The notes: generated by a model from the letters alone, not told the origin. A DNA stretch of 64,000 bases from Corynebacterium sp. J010B-136 (GCF_002967075.1 NZ_PUGE01000003.1:124001-188000), one strand, 5' to 3'; shown: positions 53,379 through 63,417, counted from the first letter of the stretch. Made by a program: numbers and translations.

Positions 53379-54887
53379 GTGTCCCCCGCAAAGAATGCAG
53401 GCCAAGCAGTTGATACCGTCGACGTCGCACTTATTGGTGCTGGCGTCATGAGCGCGACCCTGGGTGCGATGCTCAGGGAGCTGGAACCAAGTTGGACGCA
53501 GATGATTTTTGAGCGTCTTGATGGCCCAGCTCTGGAATCATCTTCCCCGTGGAATAATGCTGGTACCGGCCACTCCGCATTGTGCGAGTTGAACTACACG
53601 CCTGAAAAGGGCGGCAAGATTGATGTCTCCAAGGCAATGGCCATCAATGAGCAGTTCCAGGTGGCACGCCAGTTCTGGACCCACCAGGTCAACAACGGCA
53701 TCCTGGCAGACCCACGCGAATTCATTAACCCAGTCCCACACGTGTCTTTCGCACAGGGCGAAATCCAGGTGGATTACCTGAAGCGTCGCTTCGACATGCT
53801 CAAGGACAACCACCTGTTCCCAGGTATGGAGTTCACCGATGACCGCGAGGTCTTCAACGAGCACCTGCCATTGATGGGCCGTGGTCGTTCGGCAGACAGC
53901 AAGGTTGCTATCTCCTGGACCAATATCGGTACTGACGTCAACTTCGGTGCTTTGACCAAGCAGTTCTTGACCGCTGCACGCGCCGCAGGCACTGAAATTC
54001 GCTATGGCAACGAAGTAACCACCATCAAGCGTGACGGCGCTGGCTGGAAGGTCTATACCAAGAATGTTCACACTGGTGACACCCAGATCGTCAACGCGAA
54101 GTTCGTCTTCGTTGGCGCTGGTGGCTACGCGCTTGACTTGCTGCGCAAGGCTGGCGTGCGTGAGGTTGCTGGCTACGCTGGCTTCCCAGTCTCTGGTCTG
54201 TGGCTGCGTTCTACCAACAAGGACTTGGTAGAAGAGCACAACGCCAAGGTATACGGCAAGGCAGCTGTTGGTGCGCCACCAATGTCTGTTCCGCACTTGG
54301 ATACCCGCGTCATCGACGGTGAGAAGAGCTTGCTCTTTGGCCCATACGGCGGCTGGAGCCCGAAGTTCTTGAAGCAGGGTTCTTACCTCGACCTGTTCAA
54401 GTCCATTCGCCCTTCCAATATCCCGTCCTATTTGGGCGTTGCGGCACAAGAGTTCGGTCTAACCAAGTACCTAGTCCAAGAAGTTCTCAAGGACTTCGAT
54501 GACCGCGTAGAAGCACTGCGTGAGTATGTCCCTAACGCAGACGGCGCCGATTGGGAGACTGTTATTGCAGGTCAGCGCGTACAGGTTATCAAGCCTGCAG
54601 CTGCTCCTCGTTTCGGTTCCCTGGAATTCGGCACCACCTTGATCAACAACCCAGAAGGCAATATCGCTGGTCTGCTCGGCGCATCACCTGGTGCATCGAT
54701 TGCGCCAGCAGTCATGCTGGAGCTCTTGGAGCGCTGCTTCGGCGAGCACATGATCGGCTGGGCCGACAAGCTGTACGAAATGATTCCTTCCTACGGCGAG
54801 AAGCTGGGCAAGAACCCGAAGCTCTTCGAAGAAATCTGGGAGATCACCCAGAAGACTCTGCAGCTGGAAAACGCTCCCGAGTTCTAA
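53379..54887 (+). CDS. mqo: Malate:quinone oxidoreductase
   Basis: Membrane-associated FAD enzyme of the TCA cycle that oxidises malate and reduces menaquinone; main malate oxidase of C. glutamicum. 502 aa. FAD motif LIGAGVMSATLGAML; family blocks SSPWNNAGTGHSALCELNYT and FGPYGGWSPKFLKQG. GTG start with GAAGAGG nine bases upstream. A terminator lies behind it inside the 3' end of selO. Confidence 0.97.
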   Translation: MSPAKNAGQAVDTVDVALIGAGVMSATLGAMLRELEPSWTQMIFERLDGPALESSSPWNNAGTGHSALCELNYTPEKGGKIDVSKAMAINEQFQVARQFWTHQVNNGILADPREFINPVPHVSFAQGEIQVDYLKRRFDMLKDNHLFPGMEFTDDREVFNEHLPLMGRGRSADSKVAISWTNIGTDVNFGALTKQFLTAARAAGTEIRYGNEVTTIKRDGAGWKVYTKNVHTGDTQIVNAKFVFVGAGGYALDLLRKAGVREVAGYAGFPVSGLWLRSTNKDLVEEHNAKVYGKAAVGAPPMSVPHLDTRVIDGEKSLLFGPYGGWSPKFLKQGSYLDLFKSIRPSNIPSYLGVAAQEFGLTKYLVQEVLKDFDDRVEALREYVPNADGADWETVIAGQRVQVIKPAAAPRFGSLEFGTTLINNPEGNIAGLLGASPGASIAPAVMLELLERCFGEHMIGWADKLYEMIPSYGEKLGKNPKLFEEIWEITQKTLQLENAPEF

Positions 54888-56071
54888 GTTCCGCAGAAGG
54901 TTAAAAACCCCTCGAGGTCGCCCGGGTTGGATAAATCCGGGTGATACTCCTGGGGCTTTTTTACTGCCTCCAGCAGCTCCAAGTAGTAGGAGAGATCCCC
55001 ATCAGTTGCCTGTTTGAGAGCCTTATCCAGTGGTTTGTTGCGTGGGACGGTGATGGGGGAGTCGGGATTTCGCTTATGGTTTTCCACGGTGATATCGCCA
55101 TCAACTTCTTGGACATCTTCTGCTTCTAAAGCTTCGTTCATGATGTCGGTGAATTCGGCCATGGTGGAGTTGGCGATATCGATGGCGTGGTTCGGATCTT
55201 CATCGAAAAGCGGCAAAAGCGTCTCTGCTAGCCGTGCCAAGTTCCAGCCTAAAATGCTTGGCTGATTGCCGTAGCGATAGCGGCCTTGCGTATCGATGGA
55301 AGAGAAATAGGTGTTGATATCAAACTGCTCCATAAAAGCACAAGGGCCATAATCGATGGTCTCACCCGATAAAGTGGTGTTATCGGTATTCATGACGCCG
55401 TGGATAAACCCTAACCGCTGCCATTTTGCGACTGTATTCGCCTGTGCGCGCATGACCTGGCGGAAGAGGCCTTGATAGTCCTCGCCGGGATAATGCCGAG
55501 CGATGGCATAATCGGCCACTGGTTTAATCTGATCCGTCATCGCCGCGTATTGCATGGTGCCCACGCGCAGGTGGCTTGCGGCAGTACGCACGACAATCGC
55601 ACCGGGAACAACCCTGTCACGCTGGATTTTGCGGCCCGTGCTGATAACCGCCAACCCGCGCGTGGTGGGAACCCGTAGCGCGTGCATGGCCTCGGACACC
55701 AGGTATTCGCGCAGCATCGGCCCGAGCGCACCGCGGCCATCGGAACCAGGGCGGGAAAATGGCGTGCGTCCAATTCCTTTGGCGTGGATGTCGTGGCCGC
55801 CTATTTCGCCGAGCAAAAGCGCTCGGCCATCACCTAAGACAGGGGAGAGCTGGCCGAATTGATGCCCAGAATAGGCTTGCGCGTAGGCTGTTCCTGAGTG
55901 GCCAAGCAGGAATTTTAAGCCCTCATCAGACTTGAGAAAGTCGACGTCAAGACCGAGGCTTTCTGCTAATGGTTCATTGAGCAGGACCAGTTGCGGATCC
56001 GGTTGTTCTTCACCGTGGGCCGCGCGGACCATATCTGGCAAGGCTTCGGCATAGCTGTGTTCTAATTTCAT
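54884..56071 (-). CDS. selO: SelO-family protein (protein AMPylase), short form
   Basis: Pseudokinase-fold enzyme that transfers AMP to proteins in characterised members. 395 aa, shorter than the usual ~480. The N-lobe and catalytic core are intact: GIGRTPFSRPGSDGRGAL, HLRVGTMQY, HGVMNTDNTTL, DYGPCAFME. The C-terminal part is trimmed: the middle after LARLAETLLPL is short, and the usual C-terminal Cys pair is replaced by LTFCGT. Overlaps the PhzF-like gene by 4 bases. Probably active, as the core is kept. Confidence 0.87.
   Translation of the reverse strand: MKLEHSYAEALPDMVRAAHGEEQPDPQLVLLNEPLAESLGLDVDFLKSDEGLKFLLGHSGTAYAQAYSGHQFGQLSPVLGDGRALLLGEIGGHDIHAKGIGRTPFSRPGSDGRGALGPMLREYLVSEAMHALRVPTTRGLAVISTGRKIQRDRVVPGAIVVRTAASHLRVGTMQYAAMTDQIKPVADYAIARHYPGEDYQGLFRQVMRAQANTVAKWQRLGFIHGVMNTDNTTLSGETIDYGPCAFMEQFDINTYFSSIDTQGRYRYGNQPSILGWNLARLAETLLPLFDEDPNHAIDIANSTMAEFTDIMNEALEAEDVQEVDGDITVENHKRNPDSPITVPRNKPLDKALKQATDGDLSYYLELLEAVKKPQEYHPDLSNPGDLEGFLTFCGT
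54908..54963 (+). terminator. mqo terminator inside selO
   Basis: CCCC...GGGG outer stem with an inner CCCGG/CCGGG stem, followed by CTTTTTT on the plus strand. It lies within the last codons of the convergent selO gene. Confidence 0.65.
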
Positions 56072-56910
56072 GAGGTTAACTTCCCGGCGACGCGGATGTG
56101 TACGCTGCCGCCGATCCAGATTTCTTTGCCGTCATCGAAGACGTGGATGATGCCATCACGGCCGATCTGGCTACCTTGGCTGGCCGTATAAGTGTCTGGA
56201 ACGTGTCCGCGTTCGCGCATAAACTGCGCCACTGATCCATTCAAAGAACCGGTTACAGGGTCTTCGAGGCCGAACATGAAGGCGCGGACTTCATAAGCGG
56301 GGCCTTGCCCGTCATAGGTGCCCACGACGCCCACTTTTTCTTGGTGCTGGCTTTTTGGCTTTAGCTGCTTCACGGCGTTGGCATCGCGCATCTGCAGGAT
56401 TTTCCAGCCGGGGCCGTTATCACCCCAGCCGTGGTCGATAACTTCATCTGAAGAAATATTGAGCGCATCGCAAGCACTTGCTAGCTCGTCGGCGGAAAGG
56501 GGGGCAGACTTGAGCAGCTCAGGTGTCGCGAAAGAGAAGATTTTCTGCTTTTCCCCTTCGTCGTTGCGGATGGCCTCTTCTTGAATAGTAACCAGTCCCA
56601 GCGCGCACTCTTGGACAATGCGACCATGTTTGTGCGGTTCAATGCCCAAAGAGCGCCAGGCACGCGCGCTTCCTAGGGTGGGATGGCCGGCAAAGGGGAG
56701 CTCTTCAAAGGGCGTGAAAATGCGGACGCGATAGTCGGCAGAAGACTCTGTAGGTGGAAGCAGGAAGGAAGTCTCGGAGAAATTAATCCATGCGGCGATG
56801 GATTGCATTTGCTCGGTGTCTAATTCACCGGCATTCGCGACTACCGCCAAAGGATTGCCGGAAAAGGGCGTGGTGGCAAAAACATCAACTTCAAAATACT
56901 CGTGCTCCAT
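56068..56910 (-). CDS. PhzF-family isomerase-like protein
   Basis: 280 aa of the diaminopimelate-epimerase fold. VDVFATTPFSGNPLAVV at the start, the catalytic Glu46 in NFSETSFLLP, GHPTLGSA, and GSLNGSVAQFM. Members isomerise small molecules; only PhzF itself has a known phenazine role and no phenazine genes are near. In one overlapping unit with selO. Function unknown. Confidence 0.85.
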   Translation of the reverse strand: MEHEYFEVDVFATTPFSGNPLAVVANAGELDTEQMQSIAAWINFSETSFLLPPTESSADYRVRIFTPFEELPFAGHPTLGSARAWRSLGIEPHKHGRIVQECALGLVTIQEEAIRNDEGEKQKIFSFATPELLKSAPLSADELASACDALNISSDEVIDHGWGDNGPGWKILQMRDANAVKQLKPKSQHQEKVGVVGTYDGQGPAYEVRAFMFGLEDPVTGSLNGSVAQFMRERGHVPDTYTASQGSQIGRDGIIHVFDDGKEIWIGGSVHIRVAGKLTS

Positions 56911-56954
56911 GCCTCATAGTCTAGGTCACTGCCACCAGGGGACTGCAAGGGATT

Positions 56955-56960
56955 TAGTAT
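56955..56960 (+). promoter_or_regulatory. -10 box for a leaderless DUF4921 transcript
   Basis: TAGTAT eight bases before the ATG at 56969. Confidence 0.4.
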
Positions 56961-56968
56961 TTAGGTTC

Positions 56969-58108
56969 ATGACCTCAAAATTTTCCCCATTTACGCAAAT
57001 GGCTGACGGTACTTTGAAACAAATCAATCCCTTTTCAGGCACTGAGGTCTGGACCGTGCCGGGGCGGGCACATCGCCCTTTCGACGAAGTAGCACCAGAA
57101 TCCAAGGCGTCCTCGTGTGCTTTTTGCTGGGACCGGAAACTAGATACTCCGCCGGAGAAAGCACGCATGCTTTCCAATGCCACCATCGTGCGTAACGTGC
57201 CTGTATCCCAGCTGGATGCCACGGACCCGGATTTTCGGCGCATCCCGAATCTATTTGAGATAGTCAGCTTTGATTACTGGCACGCCAACTACGGGCTGGA
57301 CGCAGATTATGCGCTTATCGATGCCTACTTGGGGGATGCTGCTGGCTATCAGCATGTCCAGCAAGTGGTGGAGGCAAAGACTAAACGGCGGCTCGAAGGA
57401 AAGGAGCTCGCATTCACAGCCCGCGGATTTTTCTCCGGTGGGCATGATGTGGTTGTGGCGCGCAGTCACACCAAATCTTCCGGAGAGATGTCCAAAGAAG
57501 AGCACGCGCGCTTTATCGCCTTTACCGCCGATTCGATGCGAGAACTTTATGAGCGAAACCCGCATGCCAATTATGTGGTGGCTTTTCAGAATTGGCTCAA
57601 ACCTGCCGGGGCATCTTTTGACCACTTGCACAAGCAACTAGTCGCCATTGATGACCGCGGCCGGGCGCTGCGCAATCTTGAAGCCCTGGTGCTAGAAAAC
57701 CCGAATATCTTCCAGGACAAGGGTCTTGATGTCGCGCGGCGCCATGACCTGATTATCGAAGAAAATGAGCATGCGGTGCTTTTTGCCGGCTTCGGGCACA
57801 GGTATCCGACACTGGAGGTCTATTCGAAGCATCCAGGGCGCCCGTGGGAACACAGTGAAGAGCAAATTCGGGGGCTCAGTGATGTTTTGCATACCGCGCA
57901 CGTAGCGATTGGCAGCAATGTTGCCTGCAACGAAGAATGGCACCACCAGCCGGCAGATGTCAGCTGTGCGATGCCATGGCGAATCAACCTGAAACTACGC
58001 GTGTCCACGCTCGCGGGGTTTGAAGGTGGCACGCATATCTACATCAACACCATTTCCCCGTGGGATCTGCGCGATAAGATCTTGGCAGCGCTAGACAACC
58101 ATCGTTAG
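56969..58108 (+). CDS. DUF4921 (GalT/HIT-like) protein
   Basis: 379 aa. CAFC near residue 50 is a likely zinc site, and SFDHLHKQL near residue 218 is the HIT-type active-site motif, as in galactose-1-phosphate uridylyltransferases. So it is likely a nucleotidyltransferase or hydrolase of nucleotide-sugar esters; substrate unknown. ATG 56969 follows a possible -10 box; the in-frame start at 56798 lies in the divergent PhzF-like gene. Its end overlaps yaaA by 18 bases. Confidence 0.82.
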   Translation: MTSKFSPFTQMADGTLKQINPFSGTEVWTVPGRAHRPFDEVAPESKASSCAFCWDRKLDTPPEKARMLSNATIVRNVPVSQLDATDPDFRRIPNLFEIVSFDYWHANYGLDADYALIDAYLGDAAGYQHVQQVVEAKTKRRLEGKELAFTARGFFSGGHDVVVARSHTKSSGEMSKEEHARFIAFTADSMRELYERNPHANYVVAFQNWLKPAGASFDHLHKQLVAIDDRGRALRNLEALVLENPNIFQDKGLDVARRHDLIIEENEHAVLFAGFGHRYPTLEVYSKHPGRPWEHSEEQIRGLSDVLHTAHVAIGSNVACNEEWHHQPADVSCAMPWRINLKLRVSTLAGFEGGTHIYINTISPWDLRDKILAALDNHR

Positions 58109-58780
58109 CTGCTTACCGTTGACTTCGGTGAACTTAAAGCCCGGAGTATCCATGATGTCATCAATGCTGGTGATGTCTTTGTGGGCGATTTCGCGCGCGA
58201 GTTGGCCTTTATAAAACTTATTGAAGTGTGAGATCACTTTGCCTTCGGAATTTTCCACGCGCACCGTTACCGCGTCTTTGACCTTGCCGAGTGTTTGATA
58301 AGTACCTGAGCGCAGGTCGATGATGAAGTCATTTTCGGCCTCAAGTGCTTGCGTGATCGATTTTCCCCAGCGTGACTTCATGGTGGCATCGTCAAGCTTT
58401 GTGCCGCCGGATAGCCGATAAAACGGAATCATGTCCCGCGCGCGGACAACCCCGAACAGTGCTGAGCCGATTGCCAGCTGATCCCATGCTTTTTCGGAGA
58501 GGGTTTTGGCATCTAATGCGTCGTATAAAACGCCCGTGTAGCGATACAGTGCCGGCATGGTGGGGCCGGTGAGAAGCTTTGTGTTTTCTTCCGCCTCCGG
58601 GCGCAGAGTTTCCGATATCTTTAACGCCTTCATTGCTTCGTCAACATCATAATTGTGCAGTACATCGACTATATTTTCCCGATTCTCTTGCAAACTGGGA
58701 AAGGACAGCGAGGCCAAATTTAAGGTTGGCCCGTCGCCGCCAAAAGCTTTTGTTTCACTAGGAGGGAGGATAATGAGCAT
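58091..58780 (-). CDS. yaaA: YaaA (UPF0246) peroxide-stress protein
   Basis: 229 aa. In E. coli YaaA limits intracellular iron under peroxide stress and has a DNA-binding cavity fold. Family motifs [43 protein letters not shown] and [12 protein letters not shown] are present. Convergent with the DUF4921 gene, divergent from proS. Confidence 0.9.
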   Translation of the reverse strand: MLIILPPSETKAFGGDGPTLNLASLSFPSLQENRENIVDVLHNYDVDEAMKALKISETLRPEAEENTKLLTGPTMPALYRYTGVLYDALDAKTLSEKAWDQLAIGSALFGVVRARDMIPFYRLSGGTKLDDATMKSRWGKSITQALEAENDFIIDLRSGTYQTLGKVKDAVTVRVENSEGKVISHFNKFYKGQLAREIAHKDITSIDDIMDTPGFKFTEVNGKQLTMVV

Positions 58781-58810
58781 GCTTTTACATTAGCCGTGTA
58801 TTTTAGGATC

Positions 58811-60559
58811 ATGATTACTCGCCTTTCTGAGCTGTTTTTGCGTACTTTGCGGGAAGATCCCGCAGAAGCTGAAGTTCCAAGCCACAAGCTACTTGTTCGC
58901 GCAGGTTACCTGCGTCGTGCCGCACCCGGTGTTTATTCCTGGTTGCCGTTGGGGCTTCGCACCCTGCGCAAGATTGAAGATGTTGTGCGCGAAGAAATGA
59001 ATGCGATCGGCGGCCAAGAGCTGCTATTCCCAGCGCTTTTGCCACGTGAGCCATATGAGCTTACGGATCGCTGGACCGAATATGGCGATAACTTGTTCCG
59101 CCTGAAAGACCGCAAGGGCGCGGACATGCTGCTGGGGCCAACCCATGAGGAAATGTTTGCCCAAACGGTTAAAGACTTGTACTCCTCCTACAAGGATTTT
59201 CCGGTTACCCTGTACCAAATCCAGACCAAGTACCGTGACGAAGAGCGTCCACGCGCGGGTATCTTGCGCGGCCGTGAGTTCATCATGAAGGACTCATACT
59301 CCTTCGATATGTCTGATGAAGGCCTCGAAGAGTCCTACGCACGCCACCGCAAGGCGTATCAAAATATCTTTGACCGCTTAGGTATCGAGTACGCGATTTG
59401 CCGCGCGACTTCGGGTGCCATGGGTGGTTCAGCCTCCGAAGAGTTCCTTGCGGTCTCGGAGGTTGGCGAGGACACCTTCGTGCGTGCCACCGATGGTGAT
59501 TACGCAGCGAATGTCGAAGCCGTGGTTACTCCTGTTCCTGCGCAAATTGACTTCACCAACTTGCCTGAGGCAAAGGTCTACGAAACCCCAGATTCAGAGA
59601 CCATCGATACCTTGGTCGAGTGGGCGCGTGCAGAGGGCATTACTATCGATGACCGCGAGGTCACCGCCGAGGACACCTTAAAGTGCATGATGGTCAAGAT
59701 CACCCAGCCAGGCGAGGAGCCGGAGCTGGCTGGCGTTTTGATTCCGGGCAGCCGCGCATTGGCACCTAAGCGTCTGGAAGCAGCGCTGGAGCCTGCGACC
59801 TTTGAGCTAGCTACCGACGCCGACTTCCAGGAGAATTCCTTCTTGGTCAAGGGCTATGTTGGCCCGCGTGGCCTCAACGCCAATGGCGTTAAGGTCTACG
59901 CTGATCCACGCGTGGTCTCCGGTACTTCTTGGATCACCGGTGCTGATAATAAGAACCACCACGTGGTTGGTTTGGTTGCAGGCCGTGATTTCCAGATTGA
60001 TGAGGTTGTTGAAGCTTCTGAGATTCATGAGGGCGACCCAGCTCCAGAAGGACAGGGCACTTTGACTCTGAAGCGCGGCATTGAGCTTGGCCACATCTTC
60101 CAGCTGGGCCGTAAGTACACCGAAGCTTTCGATGTGCAGATTCTGGATGAAAACGGCAAGCGTACTGTACCTACCATGGGTTCTTACGGCATTGGTGTCT
60201 CGCGCATGATGGCGGTACTCGCTGAGCAGCGCCATGATGAAAAGGGCCTGAATTGGCCGCTCGATGTTGCTCCTTACCAGGTGCATGTGGCGGTTGCGAA
60301 CAAGGACCAGGATGCGATTGAAGCCGGAAATAAGCTGGTGGAAGCACTGGACAAGGCCGGTGTCGAGGTGCTTTTCGATGACCGTCCGAAGGTTTCTCCT
60401 GGCGTCAAATTCAAGGATGCCGAATTGCTCGGCATGCCATTCTGCGCAATCTTGGGCCGTTCTTTCAAAGACGGCATCATCGAATTGCGCATTCGTGGCG
60501 GCGAAACCTTGGAAGTACCAGCAGATTCCATCGTGGAAGAGCTGCTCGCGCGACTATAG
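58811..60559 (+). CDS. proS: Prolyl-tRNA synthetase
   Basis: Class II synthetase, bacterial type with an editing insertion (about residues 220-390, between [13 protein letters not shown] and [12 protein letters not shown]). 582 aa from ATG 58811; motif 2 [19 protein letters not shown] and motif 3 [13 protein letters not shown] are visible. TATTTT ends six bases before the ATG, so a leaderless mRNA starting there is likely; the longer frame from 58796 would run over it. Confidence 0.96.
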   Translation: MITRLSELFLRTLREDPAEAEVPSHKLLVRAGYLRRAAPGVYSWLPLGLRTLRKIEDVVREEMNAIGGQELLFPALLPREPYELTDRWTEYGDNLFRLKDRKGADMLLGPTHEEMFAQTVKDLYSSYKDFPVTLYQIQTKYRDEERPRAGILRGREFIMKDSYSFDMSDEGLEESYARHRKAYQNIFDRLGIEYAICRATSGAMGGSASEEFLAVSEVGEDTFVRATDGDYAANVEAVVTPVPAQIDFTNLPEAKVYETPDSETIDTLVEWARAEGITIDDREVTAEDTLKCMMVKITQPGEEPELAGVLIPGSRALAPKRLEAALEPATFELATDADFQENSFLVKGYVGPRGLNANGVKVYADPRVVSGTSWITGADNKNHHVVGLVAGRDFQIDEVVEASEIHEGDPAPEGQGTLTLKRGIELGHIFQLGRKYTEAFDVQILDENGKRTVPTMGSYGIGVSRMMAVLAEQRHDEKGLNWPLDVAPYQVHVAVANKDQDAIEAGNKLVEALDKAGVEVLFDDRPKVSPGVKFKDAELLGMPFCAILGRSFKDGIIELRIRGGETLEVPADSIVEELLARL

Positions 60560-61282
60560 TTTCGCGGCTGCGTGAATGAGCCAGTTGCGCCACTGCGAAT
60601 CTTTCGCGGTGGCCGCGGCGGCTTCGAAGTGATTTCGGCTAGATTGCACTAGTTCCTCAGCGAATTGTTCTGCTGAAGAATCATCTGGCCAGTCTGCGGA
60701 ATACGCGGGTGAAGATGCGGGGGCATCTTCACCGAGTAGGTTTTGCAGTTCTAAAATCAGCTCCGCATGCGCTTGCGTGTCAACGCCTGCGCCATGGGCC
60801 TCGGCAACATCGAGTCCATAAACCGTGGCGTATTCAAACTCTAAAAGTTCTGTCGCTTGGGCGAGCGTATCTTCACCGGGGGCATCGGGAAGCGGTGCGT
60901 CACCGCTAGCTAATTGGACGGCTTGGCGGGCAAGCAGCGGGTGGGATTCTTGTGGAGCCTTATCCATCAGCTCGACTAACTGCGCGACTGCAGCTTGGGC
61001 TGACGTGCTGGGTCCAGCCGGATCTTCTTCATCGATGTGGCAGGTTTGCGGAACCTCACCATTTTCTTCCACACCGCAGATCCGGTTGACCTCTGCAAAG
61101 AGCTCTTCTGATTGCTTCAGGCGCAATTTCCCGTAGTTGGAGTCATCGGCATCAGCGCGCGCGGTTTGCGCAAGCTCCACTAAGGCGGAATCTGGCCGTG
61201 GGCCAAAGAAATCCACAACGGCACAGGAAGACAGCACAGGGACGCACGCAAGAAGCGCTACAAGAGAAAGTCGGCGATTCAC
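60554..61282 (-). CDS. Lipoprotein with DUF4439 (ferritin-like) domain
   Basis: 242 aa. Signal peptide with lipobox LSSC (Cys20). A Cys pair ([13 protein letters not shown]) follows, then a helical region with repeated Glu/His ([31 protein letters not shown]) typical of DUF4439, a ferritin-like fold. Position between proS and rimP matches mycobacteria. Function unknown. Confidence 0.82.
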   Translation of the reverse strand: MNRRLSLVALLACVPVLSSCAVVDFFGPRPDSALVELAQTARADADDSNYGKLRLKQSEELFAEVNRICGVEENGEVPQTCHIDEEDPAGPSTSAQAAVAQLVELMDKAPQESHPLLARQAVQLASGDAPLPDAPGEDTLAQATELLEFEYATVYGLDVAEAHGAGVDTQAHAELILELQNLLGEDAPASSPAYSADWPDDSSAEQFAEELVQSSRNHFEAAAATAKDSQWRNWLIHAAAKL

Positions 61283-61307
61283 GTGGAAGACCTTACCCGC
61301 TCACCGT

Positions 61308-61313
61308 TAAGCT
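61308..61313 (+). promoter_or_regulatory. -10 box for a leaderless rimP transcript
   Basis: TAAGCT seven bases before the rimP ATG; no ribosome-binding site present. Confidence 0.5.
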
Positions 61314-61320
61314 AGAAGTT

Positions 61321-61860
61321 ATGGCTTTCCCAAGTGAACAAAAATTAGAAGAATTCCTCACCCCGATTTTAGCTGAGCACCAACTCGATGTGGAACAGAT
61401 CAAAACTACCAAGGCAGGCAAGAAGTCCCAGGTAGTCATCCGAATCGATGGTGAGAATCGTCCATCCTCGGATGTACTTGAACAGATGTCGCGCATCATT
61501 GGCGAAGCCTTCGATGCCGCAGAAGAATCCGGTGAGCTCAACTTCGGTGCCGGTTACACCCTCGAAATCTCTACTCCAGGGGTAGACCTTCCGCTGACTG
61601 CTGCGCGACACTTTCGACGCAACCGTGGCCGAAAGATTAAATCATCACTCGGTGAGCTGCGCATCGGCGCTTTAAGCGAAGATGAACTAAACGTGATTGT
61701 TGTAACAAGCGCCAAAGATATAGCCAAGGCACAGGTACAGCGATTGGAAAACCTTGTGGGTTCAGTGGTAGAAATTGAATTCGCACCTGCTCCCACCGTA
61801 GAGCAGGATATCGTCGAGCTCAGCTTCGAAGCTGCCAAGGAATTGGCGGCGGAAGACTAA
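61321..61860 (+). CDS. rimP: Ribosome maturation factor RimP
   Basis: 30S assembly factor, 179 aa. Family blocks: LDVEQIKTTKAGKKSQVVIR, ISTPGVDLPLTAARHFRRNRG. The ATG at 61321 starts MAFPSEQKLEEF; the longer frame from 61198 covers the divergent lipoprotein gene. First gene of the rimP-nusA-ylxR-infB operon. Confidence 0.93.
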   Translation: MAFPSEQKLEEFLTPILAEHQLDVEQIKTTKAGKKSQVVIRIDGENRPSSDVLEQMSRIIGEAFDAAEESGELNFGAGYTLEISTPGVDLPLTAARHFRRNRGRKIKSSLGELRIGALSEDELNVIVVTSAKDIAKAQVQRLENLVGSVVEIEFAPAPTVEQDIVELSFEAAKELAAED

Positions 61861-61928
61861 GCTGGCCAAATAGGCTGACTGCTTGCTTGCAAAGCAGTAA
61901 TTGTTGGAATCGTTTAAAGGATGAATAA

Positions 61929-62951
61929 GTGAATATTGATATCGACGCGTTACGTGCAATCGAAACCGAGCGCGGTGTTCCAGTAAATGATTTGCTGACT
62001 TCAGTGGCCGGTGGCTTGCTGTATGCCTACACCGAATACCGCGACGGCAACATCGAGGAAGACCATAAGGCCCGCGTAGATATTGATGCTGATACCGGCG
62101 AAGTTTCTGTCGTCGTTACCGAAATCGATGAAAGCGGCGAAGTCATCACCGAATTTGATGACACTCCCACCAACTTTGGGCGAGTTGCGGCACCTGCTGT
62201 CCGCGACGCTATCTACAAGCGCCTGCGTGAAGTAGAAGCAGACCGCGCATATGATTCCTATGCAGAACTGCAGGGCACCGTTGTCTCTGGCGTGGTTCAT
62301 CAGGACGCACATGCCAATTCCCGTGGCATCGTAGTTGTGCAGTTGGGTACCGAAATTGACATCAAAGAAGGCAAAACCCAAGACGGAATCTTGCTCCCTG
62401 CTGAGCAAATCCCAGGCGAGCGTCTTCGTCACGGCACCCGCGTGCGTGCTTATGTCGTAGGAGTGCAAAAAGAAGGCGCGCGTGTCCAAGTTCTTCTGTC
62501 ACGCACACACCCTGAATTGGTCCGTGGCCTGTTTGAATTGGAAGTACCAGAAGTTCTTGATGGGGCAGTAGAAATTGTTGCCATCGCGCGTGAAGCTGGT
62601 CACCGTTCGAAAGTTGCCGTGACAGGCCAGGTCAAAGGTCTCAACGCTAAGGGTGCCTGCATTGGCCCACGCGGACAGCGCGTAACCAATGTGATGCAGG
62701 CGCTCGGCGGAGAAAAGATCGACATCATTGATTTCAATGAAGATCCGAGCGTGTATGTCGGCAATGCTTTGGCACCGTCAAAGGTCGTGCGAGTAGAAGT
62801 GCTCGACGCGGAAGCTCAGCTGGCACGCGTTACCGTTCCGGATTACCAATTGTCTTTGGCCATTGGTAAAGAAGGACAAAATGCTCGCCTTGCCGCGCGT
62901 CTGACTGGATGGAAGATCGACATCCACTCGGATGCTGACAAGGTGGAATAA
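61929..62951 (+). CDS. nusA: Transcription factor NusA
   Basis: Binds RNA polymerase and modulates pausing, termination and antitermination. 340 aa, typical short actinobacterial form. N-terminal polymerase-binding domain, S1 domain (LQGTVVSGVVHQDAHANSRG) and two KH domains (IGPRGQRVTNVM; LAIGKEGQNARLAARLTGW). GTG start with AAAGGATG. No C-terminal acidic repeats. Confidence 0.96.
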   Translation: MNIDIDALRAIETERGVPVNDLLTSVAGGLLYAYTEYRDGNIEEDHKARVDIDADTGEVSVVVTEIDESGEVITEFDDTPTNFGRVAAPAVRDAIYKRLREVEADRAYDSYAELQGTVVSGVVHQDAHANSRGIVVVQLGTEIDIKEGKTQDGILLPAEQIPGERLRHGTRVRAYVVGVQKEGARVQVLLSRTHPELVRGLFELEVPEVLDGAVEIVAIAREAGHRSKVAVTGQVKGLNAKGACIGPRGQRVTNVMQALGGEKIDIIDFNEDPSVYVGNALAPSKVVRVEVLDAEAQLARVTVPDYQLSLAIGKEGQNARLAARLTGWKIDIHSDADKVE

Positions 62952-63048
62952 ATTCCCGGGTCACATCGTTGTAATGTCGTGAGTTCAATTTTGGCGATGT
63001 TTCAAGTAGGATTGACAACGGCCCAAGTGCAGCAGGAAGGAGTTGGTT

Positions 63049-63327
63049 TTGAGCCGACTTCGAATGTGCATAGCAACACGACAACGTCTACCGGATACGC
63101 AGCTATTGCGTGTGGTGGCTGATACGCAAGGTTGTATCATCCCCGATCCTGGCAGGCGGCTTCCCGGCAGGGGAGCCTGGATTACTCCAGATTTAGCTGC
63201 ATATGAGCTTGCGGAGAAGCGTCGGGCTTTTGCTCGCGCACTCCGGCTGTCCGCACCCGTGGATACAGGTCAAGTACGAGAGTACATATCCAAGACCTTC
63301 GAGATTGTAAGGAAGACCGAACACTGA
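63049..63327 (+). CDS. ylxR: YlxR (DUF448) RNA-binding protein
   Basis: 92-aa protein; YlxR folds bind RNA and act in transcription or ribosome control. Blocks RMCIATRQRLPDTQLLRVV and DPGRRLPGRGAWI are typical. The TTG at 63049 lies six bases after AAGGAG and is chosen; TTG 63043 is too close to that site, ATG 63064 too far. Confidence 0.88.
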   Translation: MSRLRMCIATRQRLPDTQLLRVVADTQGCIIPDPGRRLPGRGAWITPDLAAYELAEKRRAFARALRLSAPVDTGQVREYISKTFEIVRKTEH

Positions 63328-63373
63328 TGAGCACACAACGATGAAGCATCAGCGATGAAAGTCAGTAACTGAT

Positions 63374-63399
63374 CCTAGGGGCGCCTTGTCGCCTCTAGG
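63374..63399 (+). promoter_or_regulatory. Hairpin in the infB leader
   Basis: CCTAGGGGCG / CGCCTCTAGG with one G-U pair and a six-base loop, 18 bases before the infB start. No T-run follows. Confidence 0.45.
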
Positions 63400-63417
63400 G
63401 AAACTAAGAGGAGACAA

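Noticed and set aside
53538-54449. 303-codon open frame antisense to mqo
   Set aside because: Shadow of the strongly biased mqo codons; no start signals and mqo is complete.
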